This document shows positions 37,199 to 48,015 of a DNA stretch of 64,000 bases, piece after piece (within the stretch, counting starts at the first letter, position 1; each line of letters starts with the position of its first letter). The notes beneath the pieces are model-generated. The model did not search any database and had not been told where the DNA came from. It saw only the letters and a list, made by a program, of their open reading frames with translations. The stretch is from positions 620,001 through 684,000 of the forward strand of contig VSJF01000010.1 in NCBI GenBank assembly GCA_009739215.1. Reading direction: 5' to 3'. Origin of the DNA: Floccularia luteovirens. Taxonomy: Eukaryota; Basidiomycota; Agaricomycetes; Agaricales; Squamanitaceae. Both the position numbers and the translations under genes were made by a program.

Positions 37199-38756
37199 TC
37201 ATCCGAGCTCACGGTCGTGGTACTCTGGATTGCGGGGAGTTTCCATGATTGCCATTTCAGTAGAGGTTGCAGGATCCATGATTGTCGATAACAGGTTCAC
37301 ATCTCGCGTATAACATGTCCGGCATTGTGTCTCATTAGTTGTTCCATTTGTAAGTTCAGGATCCCGAAGATTGATCATCTGTCGTGATATCATCACGGAA
37401 GATATCCTTCATCATTAGTCAGTACATGTCCAAATGGTAGAAGAGTAGGATTGATCCTGACACATTTGCAAACATGGTCACAGATCCTGTGGTAGGTTGG
37501 CTAATTTACCATCATTATTATACTTGAAGTACAAAGAAGAGTAGTGGGCATGACTCACTGGCACTCTACTGAGCTGATGGAACAATGAGTTACAGGATGG
37601 ACACTATGGAGTGACTGCTTACTAAAAGTATCAATATGTTTGTTAGGTTTGCTACCATGATGGCTCTATCAGAAAATGGAACTTGTCTGGGAATTTGAGC
37701 GGTAGGTACGGAGGATGGAGACAAACAAGTAATATATTGATCCTGATTTCGAACCTCATTTAAGTTCGAACAAATCATCTGGGTCCTGGCCACGTACCAT
37801 CACGAAGAATTAACATCGGAAGGTTTGCCCCTGTCTGTCGATGAAGTCTTAATGTCTTGTAGACGGTCAATACAATAATCGATGTGTCGAATGCCAGCAG
37901 GACGGCCCACATTGTCGCATAGCCTATGTTGGATATAATTATACTTCTGAGGTGAGCAAAATATTTCTTACGAATTGAGCTGTGTGTGAAACAATAATTC
38001 AGTTAAATTCATAGATCAAGAAACATCCACCTTACATACTGGGGTTAATTGGAGCGTCGCAGCCCACATAGTTTGGAGGGCTCATCTCTGACTTCGGAGT
38101 GGCAAAAGCCCACTAGACACAGCCGCAAGGGCTCGAGTTAGAGTGAAGGATTTGGGTAAGGGGGTACTTACGCAGACAACCACAATGGCAATGACGGGGA
38201 AAACCATAAGTGAAGCCAAAATGTAGCGATTTCGATCGTACAGCGCATAAATACGCATCACTAAGCAAGACTGAGTACTATGTATAACTGATTATGTGAT
38301 ATTGGATCAAGACAGGACGTACTTGAAGTCACAATTTGAATAACTATTGCAAGGACCTCATGGAAAAGCTGGATTCGATTACATCTAATGAGACCAAAAA
38401 ATTATCAGTGCCTTAGACAGTGGGCGGTGTGGACAATGCTGACATCTGTTGTATACCTGCATTATTCAGTGTCCTTGGAAGAAATGAGCAGTTGAACTCA
38501 CGGATGCTTTCTCTGGAAACCAAGCAACCCAGAAGTATTCAAAGATGATAGGAATGTGGCCGAACAATGTTAGATAACGGTTGACATAGAAAAGGAACAA
38601 AGTCCAGTTCAGCTTGCGTGTCGCCCAGAAGCGTTCTACTTCTTGGTTGATCGTTATGGCGTATTCATAAACGAGAATGGCTGCATCATATGAGACTTTA
38701 AGGACAGTGGTAAACAGACGGCATGCTATGGACTTACAGATTGATATCAAAGCCAT
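37199..38756 (-). pseudogene. DUF6533 array copy 7 (one-base insertion)
   Basis: ATG 38756, intact domain exon (AILVYEYAITINQEVERFW, FGHIPIIFEYFWVAWFPEK), 2-nt exon at 38444-38445, CNRIQLFHEVLAIVIQIVTS. The next exon has one extra base (plus-strand CATCACTAAGC near 38267 where others read CATCATGAGC), so MMRIYALYD is out of frame. The remaining exons, including ISRQMINLRDPELTNG, are open. A single recent mutation may separate it from a working gene. Confidence 0.75.
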
Positions 38757-39675
38757 GCAATGGTTCGGATCCCTGTTTTGCAATGCAAACGATTAGAGGT
38801 TGTATTTGAAAGAAATGGGTAAGCTGACAGGGATATAGAGTCACTAGCGGTTGTCACTTGCATTATTCTTTCTTTTTCCCCTAGCGCGATTCTTTGGAAC
38901 TATACATCTTGCCGGCACATAGTAGTCATACTTAAGCAGAAACGGTTGATGGTTATTAGTAGCCGCTACCGATTGGGGGTTGAGATGATGAAGTGATCAG
39001 TAGGTTAGTCACTTCTAACCATGTTACATATGATGTGCTTCTGGCCCGGTAGCCCCCATCAATGACCAGGACTATTGATATGGGATCCAAAGGATTGGAA
39101 TTATCATCCCATGTCATATTGTCGTCTCTGGAAAATTCCATGTGAACACAATTAAGGAGAACCAAGCATAACTTGAAGCACAAAGAGGTCTTTAAGCGCT
39201 TTGTAGTGTTGGTACAGGCCTAACCTCACGTTAGAAGCCTACGTCGTGGGAGTTTATGGAACTAAATAAAGATACTTATGGCGGAGTCCGCCATGATTTT
39301 GCACCGATGCAGTTACCAACTCACGTACCTGTCCGACCATCATACCACAGCAGTTAGATCCGAGATTTACTCGATACAGCATAAACGCATTTGAAATCTA
39401 AGAATGTGTGCATGTGAATGTTCCTAGAATACAAGAAAGAAGTGATAGATAACGCTTTACGCAGAAAAACCCATGGTATTCTTATAATGATAATATTAAT
39501 ACGACCTCAGATATTACCCGCGCTAGGTCAATTGGTAACACAGTAGTGTTTGCCAGATGTCCCGAGATGGTACGACAATGAACTAAAAAATGTGAAAACA
39601 ATCAAGCTTGATGCTGCACGCATACCCATCATAATGATGCTGAGAACTTACAAGCTAACCGAGTGAAGTCCAAAA

Positions 39676-41215
39676 TCATCCGAGTTCACGATCATGATAC
39701 TCTGGGTCACGGGGAGTTTCCATGATCGCCCATTCAGTTGAGGTTGTAGGATCTATGACCGTTGATAACAGATTCAGATTTTGCGTGTAGCATGTCTGGT
39801 AGGGAGTATAATTATGTGTTCCATTTATGAGTTCAGGATCCCGAAGGTTGAGCATCTGTCGTGATATCAACACGGAAGATATTCTTCATCATTAGTTAGT
39901 ACGTATCCAAATGGTAGAAGAGTAGGATTGATCCTGACACATTTGCAAAAGGGGTCACAGATCCGCGGTCGATTGGCTAATTTGCCGTCATTGTTGGAAT
40001 ACAAAAAAAAGTAGTGAGCGTGACTCACTCTACTGAGCTTAAGAGACGATGAGTTACAAGATAGACACTATGGAGTGACTGCTTACTAAAAGTGTCAATA
40101 TGTTTGCTAGGTTCGCTGCCATGATGGCTCTATCAGAAATGGAACATGTCAGGGAATTTAAGTGGTAGTATGGATGATGGAGACAAACAAGTAATATATT
40201 GATCCTAATTTCGAATCTCGTTTCAGTTTGAACAAATCATCTAGGTCCTAGCCACATACCATCACGAAGGATTAACATCGGGAGGTTTGCCCTTGTCTGT
40301 CGATGAAGTCTTAATGTCTTGTAGACGGTCAACACAATAATCAATGTGTCGAATGCCAGCAGGGCGGCCCAGAGTACCATAACCCCTACATTATATGATT
40401 ATACTCCTGAGATGTGCGAAAAAATAATTCTCACTAATAGCACTGTATGTAAAGCCATAATTTGGTTAGATCTATACAAAAAGAATATACACCTTACACT
40501 GTGTGATTGAGTGGAATGTCGCAACCCACATAGACTGGGGGGTGCTTCTCTGACTTCCTGGTGATGATAGTCCACTAGAAAGAGCGGAAAGAGTTTTAGT
40601 TTGAGAGAAGAATTCGGACAAAGGGTTACTTACACAGATGACTCCAACGGCCATGACAGTGGGAACCAGAAGTGAAGCTAAAACGTAGCGATTTCGATCG
40701 TACAGCGCATAAATACGCATCATGAGCAAGCCTGAGTATGATGTATAACGAATACATGATGATAGATCAAGGAAAAGACATACTCGAAGTCACGAGTTGG
40801 ATAGCTATCGCAAGAACCTGATGGAAAAACTGTAATCGATTACATCTGATGAGGCCAAAAATTATTAGTGCCTTAGAGAGAGTGGGTGTGGACAATGCTG
40901 ACATCTGAAATGTACCTGCATTATTTAGCATTCTTGGGAGAAACGAATAGTTGGACTAACGGTTGCTTTTTCTGGAAACCAAGCAATCCAGAAGTGTTCG
41001 AAGATGACGGGGACGTGGCCGAACAATGTTAGATAACGGTTGGCGTAAAAAAGGAACGAAGTCCAATTCAGCTTGTGCATCGTCCAGAAGCGTTCGGCCT
41101 CTTGGTTAATTGTTATGGCGTATTCATACACAAGAATGGCTGCATCATATAAAACTTTAAGGACAGTGGTAAACAGACGGCATGCTATGGACTTACAGAC
41201 TGATATCAAAGCCAT
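39676..41215 (-). CDS. DUF6533 domain multi-pass membrane protein, array copy 8 (intact)
   Basis: Best-defined member. Thirteen exons (descending): 41215-41197, 41139-40961, 40904-40903, 40845-40784, 40731-40634, 40574-40498, 40442-40435, 40385-40260, 40204-40189, 40129-40087, 40037-40029, 39976-39939, 39883-39676. They sum to 885 nt and encode 294 aa without a stop; all twelve introns are 49-59 nt. Exons of 2, 8, 16 and 9 nt are required to keep frame. The domain is AILVYEYAITINQEAERFW..NRYLTLFGHVPVIFEHFW; later landmarks are CNRLQFFHQVLAIAIQ, LLMMRIYALYDRNRYVLASL, GCDIPLNH, LWAALLAFDTLIIVLTVYKTL, LRDG, and ISRQMLNLRDPE. Six or seven hydrophobic spans suggest an integral membrane protein; function unknown. 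Confidence 0.82.
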
Positions 41216-41790
41216 GCAACGATTCGGATTTCTGTTTCGCAATGAAAACGATTAGAGGTTGTATTTGAAAGAAATGGATAAGCTGACAGGGATGGAGAGA
41301 CACTAGCGGCTGCCACTTGCGCCATTCGTTCAATTCCTCAAAACCGCCCACCTCAACAGTGGGTAGTTGTTAAGGAGAAGCGGTCGATGGTTGTTAGTGG
41401 TCGCGACCGGTTAAAGGTCGAGATGGCAAAGTGATCAATACCTAGGTCAGTCACTTCTCATACTATAAACGATGTGCTTCTGACCCATGTGCTTCATAAT
41501 AGCGCCCGTCACTGAATATTGATGCACAGTTCAAAAGATGGGAAGTACCTGTATTCTCATCCAATGTCATGTTCGGAACTGATCCAGTTAGGACCTGCGT
41601 GTCATTCTGGGTCGGAAAATAATGACAATCTTGTATTTTTGACTGTTGGACACGCTTGAGATGGCTTGGAATATTAGAAGGACCGCTAGTTCTGTATGAC
41701 ATTCTTTAACGGAGGGCTAAGCATAAATTGAAGTACAAAGAAGCAGTTCTGGTGTAGTGTAGTGTGGGAGTTAATGGAACTAAATAAAGA

Positions 41791-42308
41791 TATGGCCAAC
41801 ACTGATATTTGCTGACGCGTTACATAATACAACTCATGATACAAGTTGCAATATCATTGTCAGATCATCAATTCATCACATCTTACAGTAATTGAATGTT
41901 ACATCGGAATGCCTAATAGTTAGAAAGCTTTAACTAGACTGGCAGGAGTAATTTAATTGATAGCGGCTTTACTGTATATTTCTTTGAAGAATGTTGGTAA
42001 TCAACCGTTGTTGAATGATTCAGCCGTACCATCTCCGCACGAGCCACCACATTGCGTCGGATCGAATCACAAAGATTTATGGATGTAATGAACGTAGATG
42101 ATAACATATGCATACGAAAGGGTACAGCAATACTGATCGAGCATACAGCCAGAAAGTATCCCATGATGATGCATTTAAGAACTAAGGAAAAAGAAAACAA
42201 GGATATCAAGAGTCTCATCGAGTGTAAACGACATAGAGCCAAAGTGTACGAAATCATTAACGATTAAAGACTGTCCCAACTACCATATTCCATTATCTTC
42301 TGTTAAAT
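41791..42308. other. Right edge of the DUF6533 array, no recognised gene
   Basis: Array spacer similarity fades at about 41.79 kb. The 41934-42257 minus-strand open frame and the overlapping plus-strand frame have no family signature. Confidence 0.4.
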
Positions 42309-43079
42309 TCAGAAAGCCATGACAGCTGCAACAGCACCCATCACAACAAATCCAAGATCTGAGGTGATTATCATTGACAATGCACCATTCGGCTTGGTAG
42401 GGCTAGGGCTGCTTGCGGCTGCAGAAGCTGCCGCTTGTGCAGCAGAGGCAGAGGCAGCGCTGGCGGAAGCAGATACCTGACTAGGATACAAAGACCCAAG
42501 AGGCTTTATCTCGAATTGATCAGATGTGGCGTAAACCTGTGAGGTGTGAGTATACATGATTCAGGATAAGAGATATTGGTTTTACGTCTGTGCTATTGAG
42601 TGTGTTGGCCAAAAGGATTGTATAACCCGTTGCAGGAGGCTGGTCTGCTTGTTGGGTAGTAATCTCCTTGGAGCAATCGGCATTCTGTTGCACGGAAATG
42701 ATAGCTTGAGGCTGAGTAAGAATTTTTGGGTCCTGATGATCGCTATTCAGAGTTGTAATACAAGTAGAATGTAGATACAACACACGGTGTTAGCAATTCT
42801 ACAGGCTCGGGGTATTAGTACGGAACCAGAAGAAAGATATGCACCGGAACGTACAGGACTGTGAAGGTATTTGCTGGAGAATTCTTACAATCCCAAGTAA
42901 GGGTGTTGGAGGATTTAGCGACTAAACAGAGTTGTGGAAGAAAAATGCGCATATGAAGAAAACAAGGGCAACTTACCCCACCAAAGATCCTTTGACGGTT
43001 GAGTAATAGACAACGCAGAAGAAAAGCCGAATAGAGCAGCAACAGAAATGGCAGCAGCAGAGCGAGAGAACATGACCAT
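42309..43079 (-). CDS. Kre9/Knh1-like GPI-anchored cell-surface protein
   Basis: Member of the fungal Ser/Thr-rich family with a Kre9/Knh1 N-terminal domain, associated with beta-glucan cell-wall assembly. A signal peptide (MVMFSRSAAAISVAALFGFSSALS) is followed by ITQPSKDLWWVAKSSNTLTWDC, FTVL, AIISVQQNADCSKEITTQQA, ATGYTILLANTLNSTDV and VYATSDQFEIKPLGSLYP, the full domain pattern with its conserved WW and Cys residues. A low-complexity Ser/Ala region (SASASAASASAAQAAASA) and a hydrophobic end GFVVMGAVAAVMAF fit a GPI-attachment signal. Four exons with three introns join in phase. It acts outside the plasma membrane. No damage seen; start at the first of two close ATGs. Confidence 0.88.
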
Positions 43080-44172
43080 TTTGAAGGTAAAGGAGCAAAG
43101 GCAGAAAAAAGAGCGTATGTAGGGTCAAGAGGCGAAGAAAAACGGAGCTCGTGGCAACAGCTTATGGGAACAATGATTATGCCGAACTTCGGAGACATCC
43201 GGTTCGTAGCTCAGGGGTTGCCAACAAATCAACTGACACATAATTATAAGCAAGAGTCTCTTGTGTTTTCCGTCAGGTTTCAAGTCAGACTTGGGGGAAA
43301 GTGCTGCACCCTTGTACTTGGTAAAGACGGTTTTGTAATGAAATCAACGTGTTCGTATCCCGGCTGGATTATTCGAAGCTCCAAGAAGCCGTTTTGGCCT
43401 TCTCCTGACACATAAACCTTTTTGAGCAACAACACTGATACAGTTTGTAAATATATAGGCAACATGCTTAGAGAAAAATCGAAAAATGTACGTGTCATAA
43501 TCATGCATATAATATATATGATAAGCCCTCATCCCAGTTTATAGATATGCAAATAATAATGATAGTTTTATCCATATTGCTATTTGGAGGATAAAAATGA
43601 AAATGTACATCATGATCTGCGCAATAATCCAGGCAGGTTCCTCGTCGTTCAGAATGTCACCCCTCGGAGTCCAAGGTGCGCTGAACTCGGTGCACCAGTT
43701 CACTTGAAAGCATGAGAAGAAGCAGACCCAGCTCCCTATAACGGTCATTAAAGGGATTGAAATGCCTAAATACTCATGTAGGCAGGTCACAATTACGAAA
43801 GTTCGAAAGAAGCACAGCGCACGTCGTAAAGAGTCTAGATATATCTACATTAAACTCGTATCATCAGAGATAGATGAGTATCCAACCATTTGCAACAACA
43901 GGATACAGTTTTGCTCATATAACACAGCACAGTTTCCAACTTTTTTTTTCACTTTTTTTTCTGTTACCACTCTATACGAGCTCATAAGAACTCGTATCGT
44001 ATTCTTCCGTAAGGTTATTGCTATTGCTATTCTACACGTACCTTGTACGAAATTTGTCTGCCTGCGTTACCAATTCTGCAATCGTATCATCACAGCGCAA
44101 TCTAGCCTAAGCGCTCTTCTTGCCATTCTTTCTCCCCTTCTTTGTATTCATTAGTACGCCTACCCTTTTGTT
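43080..44172. other. Divergent intergenic region, no recognised gene
   Basis: Separates a minus-strand and a plus-strand gene and should contain both promoters. An A-box-like GTAGCTCAGGGGTTG at 43207 has no good B box. The minus-strand frame at 43539-43790 has hydrophobic stretches but no family match. T-rich tracts at 43941-43965 precede the downstream gene. Confidence 0.4.
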
Positions 44173-47100
44173 ATGTCCCATTCGCCACATTCTTCCCTTT
44201 CAACCCCGACGCCGTCTTCACTTGGCCTTCCTCAGATGCAGAACACTCCAAGAGCGCCGCCAACGCCCCCAGATTCAGTTGGTGCACCCACTGCCAACTC
44301 GGCCTCAGAAAATTCAAATATAACGGCATCCCCATCTCCTTCTTCACTCTTACGCATAGCCTCTTCAAGCTTCCCCAACTTTAGTTCTACTGCTTTTGAA
44401 TCCGTGGTGTCCTCGCCAAGAGAAGTGACTTCTGAGCCAGTTGCGGCTCCGTTGACCTTGATTACAACTTCTCAAACACAGTCTGCTTTGCCGCTATCGT
44501 CTCCGCCTTCTCAGCCAAACGTTTTGCCCTCTTCCAGCCCTCTGGGTTCTACAGCTCCGTCTGTTTCTTCCAGTAATCACTCAAATTATCGCAGTTCCAC
44601 ACCGTCCCCTTCGTCATCCCGTTATCACTCTCCGTTCGTTAGTCCGAGTAGGTCGACCCGCTCTAATCTAGGAAGAACCGGGACCTCCGAAGATAACGAA
44701 CTCGATGATTCCGAATCATCAGATGTTGAGATTTATCTTAATGGACTTGGACTTGACAATTCCGCTTCTCGAACTCAAGTTGATACAGGTTTGTCCCTAT
44801 ATATGCGCGCCTGCCTTCGTAGATCTGACTCATATGCACAATATATGACTCGCTAGAAGAAGCTGGTTCGGTTCCAGCAGATTCTCCAGTTTTACCTGCT
44901 AGTTCCCAATCTTTTCAGACTGCTCCCCGCGGCCCAACTATAGTTTCGCCCAAAATTCCATCCGCACCAACTCAACAGACCATACCTTTGCCTGATGTTT
45001 ACTCTGACTCTGATAGACAACCCAATACCTTACAATCACATACATTCGCTTTTCATGACATTAATCATCGTGTGAACGATCAAGCCCAATTTCACCAGCA
45101 GGACGACTTCTATCCAGAATTAAATCCTAGTGATCCTAATTCCCATAGCCAATTCGAGAGTTCACAAAAGACCCCCAATGTTTATATCAACGGGCTTCCC
45201 CCCCACTTCCCCGAAGACCAGCTCTTTGCGCTGACTAGTCCTTTCGGAGAAATAAGAAGCGTAAGGACATTTACGCGCCACGTACGGGACAGTGAGAGCG
45301 GATATGGCTTTGTCTTGTAAGTCATGATGGCGTATATATTAACTACCATGACCCAAACTAACTGGTACATTTCAATAAGGTTCGAAACGATAGAAGCAGC
45401 GGAGAGGTGCATCATGTCTTTGCGAAGGTACAGGAATCTTCACCCCACGTTCTCTAAGGTGAGCACCCTCTGTTTCTTTCCATCCACATCTTCAATTTAG
45501 TTTCTTCATGTTTTTCAATGTTTTGCAGCAAATACACAAGATACCCGGAACTATGTATGCGCATACAATTACTACGCATACACCCTCTGGGTCTGTCTCC
45601 TCGCTCGGAGGATGGGAACAAGAAAGCCGCGGAAATGATGCCAGAGACGCTTCATTCAAAGCAAAAATGGAGAGCCTCCATGATCCCACAAGTACCAATC
45701 TGTATATGGAAGGGTTAGTTCTTGCACCGTAGTGCTTTATTTGGGGTATATAAAACTAACAATGAGTTCACAGATTGCCCTTGAGTATTGACGAGCCTGT
45801 AAGTATAACAGATTCTTCCATTCATTATATTTGTTGACACGCCTCATTACTAGACACTGGCTGCTCTTGTTTCTCCCCATAGAATCAGCAGCAGTCGGTT
45901 TTTTCAAACTAGATTGAGTAACCCCCCTAGGATCATAGCTTTTGTCAGGTACGTATTTATATACTTAGCTACGGACCTTTTTTTAACCTTGTGGTAGACT
46001 TGAAACTCGTGAAGGCGCGGAGGAGATCATCGAACGCTTGCATGGACGAATGGTACGAGGTTGGAATGACAGCGGTAGTCGTATCTCCGTCAGGTTTGCG
46101 GACACTGCTGAGCAAAGGGAGTTGAGAGTGAGTAGAAAATTGACAGCCCATTTTCAATATCACCTAATCTTCAATCCCTGACAGAGATCTGAGAAAGCAG
46201 CTAAGGAAGGTGATGAATCTCCTGCACGCCTCACCATAGCTCAAGCAGCTTTGCTCAATTTACGTGGCCAAGAGCTTCGTGACAAATCTGGTCCAGTCAT
46301 CCATACAACTGCACCTCTTGGAATCCGTAACAGCCATACTCATGACAACTTGAGATCTTCTGACTTTCAATCGAATGCTAATACTCATGCCTCCTCTACT
46401 GGATTCGCTGTTGATTACTCGCTCGCTCCAAGCAGGAGCTATGCAGATCAAAGGGCTCATTCTCCCTTCCAGCCGGGTCTCTACCAAGGGGTTTCCCAGC
46501 CTATACGCTCGCAGCCATCTCCTCATCCTCCCATAGATCCGGCTATGGTCGCATTGTTAGAGAATCTCAGGGGATCTGGTATTCCTTTCAATCAGAAGCC
46601 TAGGTATATTCAGTATGACAACGATTATCAAATCGATACAAGGCAACAGATTCCTGCCGGGCATACATATACAGTAGATGATCCAGGATATCAGCGCCCT
46701 CCGAAATCAGCGCATACAAGCTCAGGATACACTGCCACTGAAGAATATATCATGCGAGCCCATGCAGAATCACAAGCTCAACGGCGAAAGCCCATTCCTT
46801 TGGATCTTGCACGGAGGCGTCGCGATCACGATGCAAATATTGGGATGGGTGTTAGAGGATACCGGGCCCAGGCCTCTGCTGTTAACTTGGTGAGGCAACA
46901 TCCGATGTCACCGACTGCTTCTATGGCCCCTCTTCCCCCAATGAGTGAAGAGGACTTCCACGCAAATGCCGCATCTCGCAACGACTACAGACAAAATCAC
47001 GCTCAACAATCGGCTGAACAAGAACCACCCCGGAACGTTGCCACCCGGCACAACCATAATATCCATCCTGCACATGTTAATGCTCGACTCTCCCGTGATC

Positions 47101-47654
47101 TTATTTCACGAGCAGAACACAGTTCTACTCAACAGCAGCAAATTCAAGAACAATTTCCATTTTCTCCAGATCTTTCTAATGCACAACATTACCAACACGC
47201 GCATACACGCGCATCCACTCTTCCACACCGATCTTCTAACAATCAAAATCAACATCAACGTCACTATCAACATAGCAGCATGAGCATTCCACCAAAGACC
47301 AGTATTCGCACTCCTCAACTTAGCAACACCAGTGTAATGAGCAAAAATATCAGTATCAGCAACGTATATGACAGAGAAGAAAACAGTAACAATGTCAGAA
47401 ATAACAACAGCAGCAACTACGACTCAAAAGCGCGTTATCATGGATCTTCAAGACCAGTATATCAGGATTCGAATAACTATGATGTCGATCAGACGTCGCC
47501 GTCCCTTATCTCGCCCACGCTTACTTATTCTTCGCACACACCTTTAACGCTCAGTCCCGCTACCCCATTTTTCGGTTCGTTCAATGATGGTTTTGAAAGG
47601 AACATCAGCGGGCCAGATGGAAAGAAAATGAAGGCAGCGGCGGGCCATCAATAG
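44173..47654 (+). CDS. RNA-binding protein with two RRM domains
   Basis: Probable post-transcriptional regulator resembling single-strand-binding RBMS/MSSP-type proteins. The first 230 residues are disordered and Ser/Pro-rich. RRM1 begins TPNVYINGLPPHFPEDQLF and ends GYGFVLFETIEAAERCIMSL (RNP1-like GYGFVLF); RRM2 begins STNLYMEGLPLSIDEPTLAAL and includes IIAFVRLETREGAEEIIERL followed by ISVRFADTAEQ. The last 450 residues are Gln/Asn/His/Ser-rich and low in complexity, as in granule-forming RNA-binding proteins. Seven introns of 50-90 nt are placed by RRM continuity, including a short exon LPLSIDEP. ATG 44173 follows a pyrimidine-rich leader. Confidence 0.87.
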
Positions 47655-48015
47655 TATATCGCTTCGTTCTATGTACAAACGGGGTTTCTGACATTCTTAG
47701 CATTGTTCTACGGAATGTGATAGATACCACCCTATCCTAGCTTTTTAGTGTTGACAATAAATTTGTTGTGTTTTTCGTTAACAATAATTATACTACGATT
47801 AAATGCACATCTTTAAAGTGACTGCTTCAATGAATCCAATAAAACTGTCAATATATATTTACAAGCAGTGTGATACAGTCTATGGGTATGCATGTATGAT
47901 ATGAACATCTCTTCTGGATTCCCAAACAGATGACATATCGTGTATTTATTTTTGTTACAAGAAGAAAAGGAAAGGTCCAAGTAGGATGATAGCGAAGAGA
48001 AGGGTACCAAAAATG
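47655..48015. other. Convergent intergenic region
   Basis: 3' flanks of a + and a - gene. An AATAAA-like motif at 47757 can serve the RRM gene. No open frame of interest. Confidence 0.45.

Larger units (their letters stand above)
18990..41790. repeat. Tandem array of DUF6533 gene units (about 2.4-3.2 kb per unit)
   Basis: Ten copies or fragments of one unit, each a DUF6533 gene plus a conserved spacer. Landmarks recur at each unit: FGHIPxIFEYFWIAWFPEK, LMMRIYALYDRNRY, the 8-nt exon, LRDG and ISRQMLNLRDPEL. The last-exon landmark lies near 26.2, 29.1, 31.7, 34.2, 37.3 and 39.8 kb on the minus strand, giving periods of about 2.93, 2.62, 2.44, 3.16 (with a 0.9-kb insert) and 2.48 kb. Spacers share blocks around GTGGGAGTTTATGGAAC and ATACAGCGTAA and an AT-rich tract TTCTTATAATAATTATAAT. 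A block from about 22.5 to 25.73 kb is inverted. Copies 3 and 4 form one subfamily, 5 to 8 another. The array presumably arose by unequal crossing-over. Confidence 0.92.

Noticed and set aside
40846..40902. Longer coding exon (MSALSTPTLSKALIIFGLIR) in copies 5 and 8
   Set aside because: It is open only in copies 5 and 8; in copies 1, 2 and 7 it contains stops and compensating indels, behaviour expected of an intron. The 2-nt exon model explains all copies.
18990..41790. Array as a retrotransposon or viral repeat cluster
   Set aside because: Units carry spliceosomal introns and a cellular membrane-protein gene; no reverse transcriptase, integrase, LTR or capsid-like frame is visible.
18990..41790. 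Array as a CRISPR or satellite repeat
   Set aside because: Units are 2.4-3.2 kb genes, not short direct repeats with unique spacers.
42052..42267. Open frames near 42.05 kb on both strands
   Set aside because: Overlapping antisense frames with no family motif and no splice context; likely chance.
43340..43390. tRNA gene suggested by GTTCGTATCCCGGC
   Set aside because: The key A58 of the T loop is T, the T stem does not pair and no D or anticodon arm can be placed.
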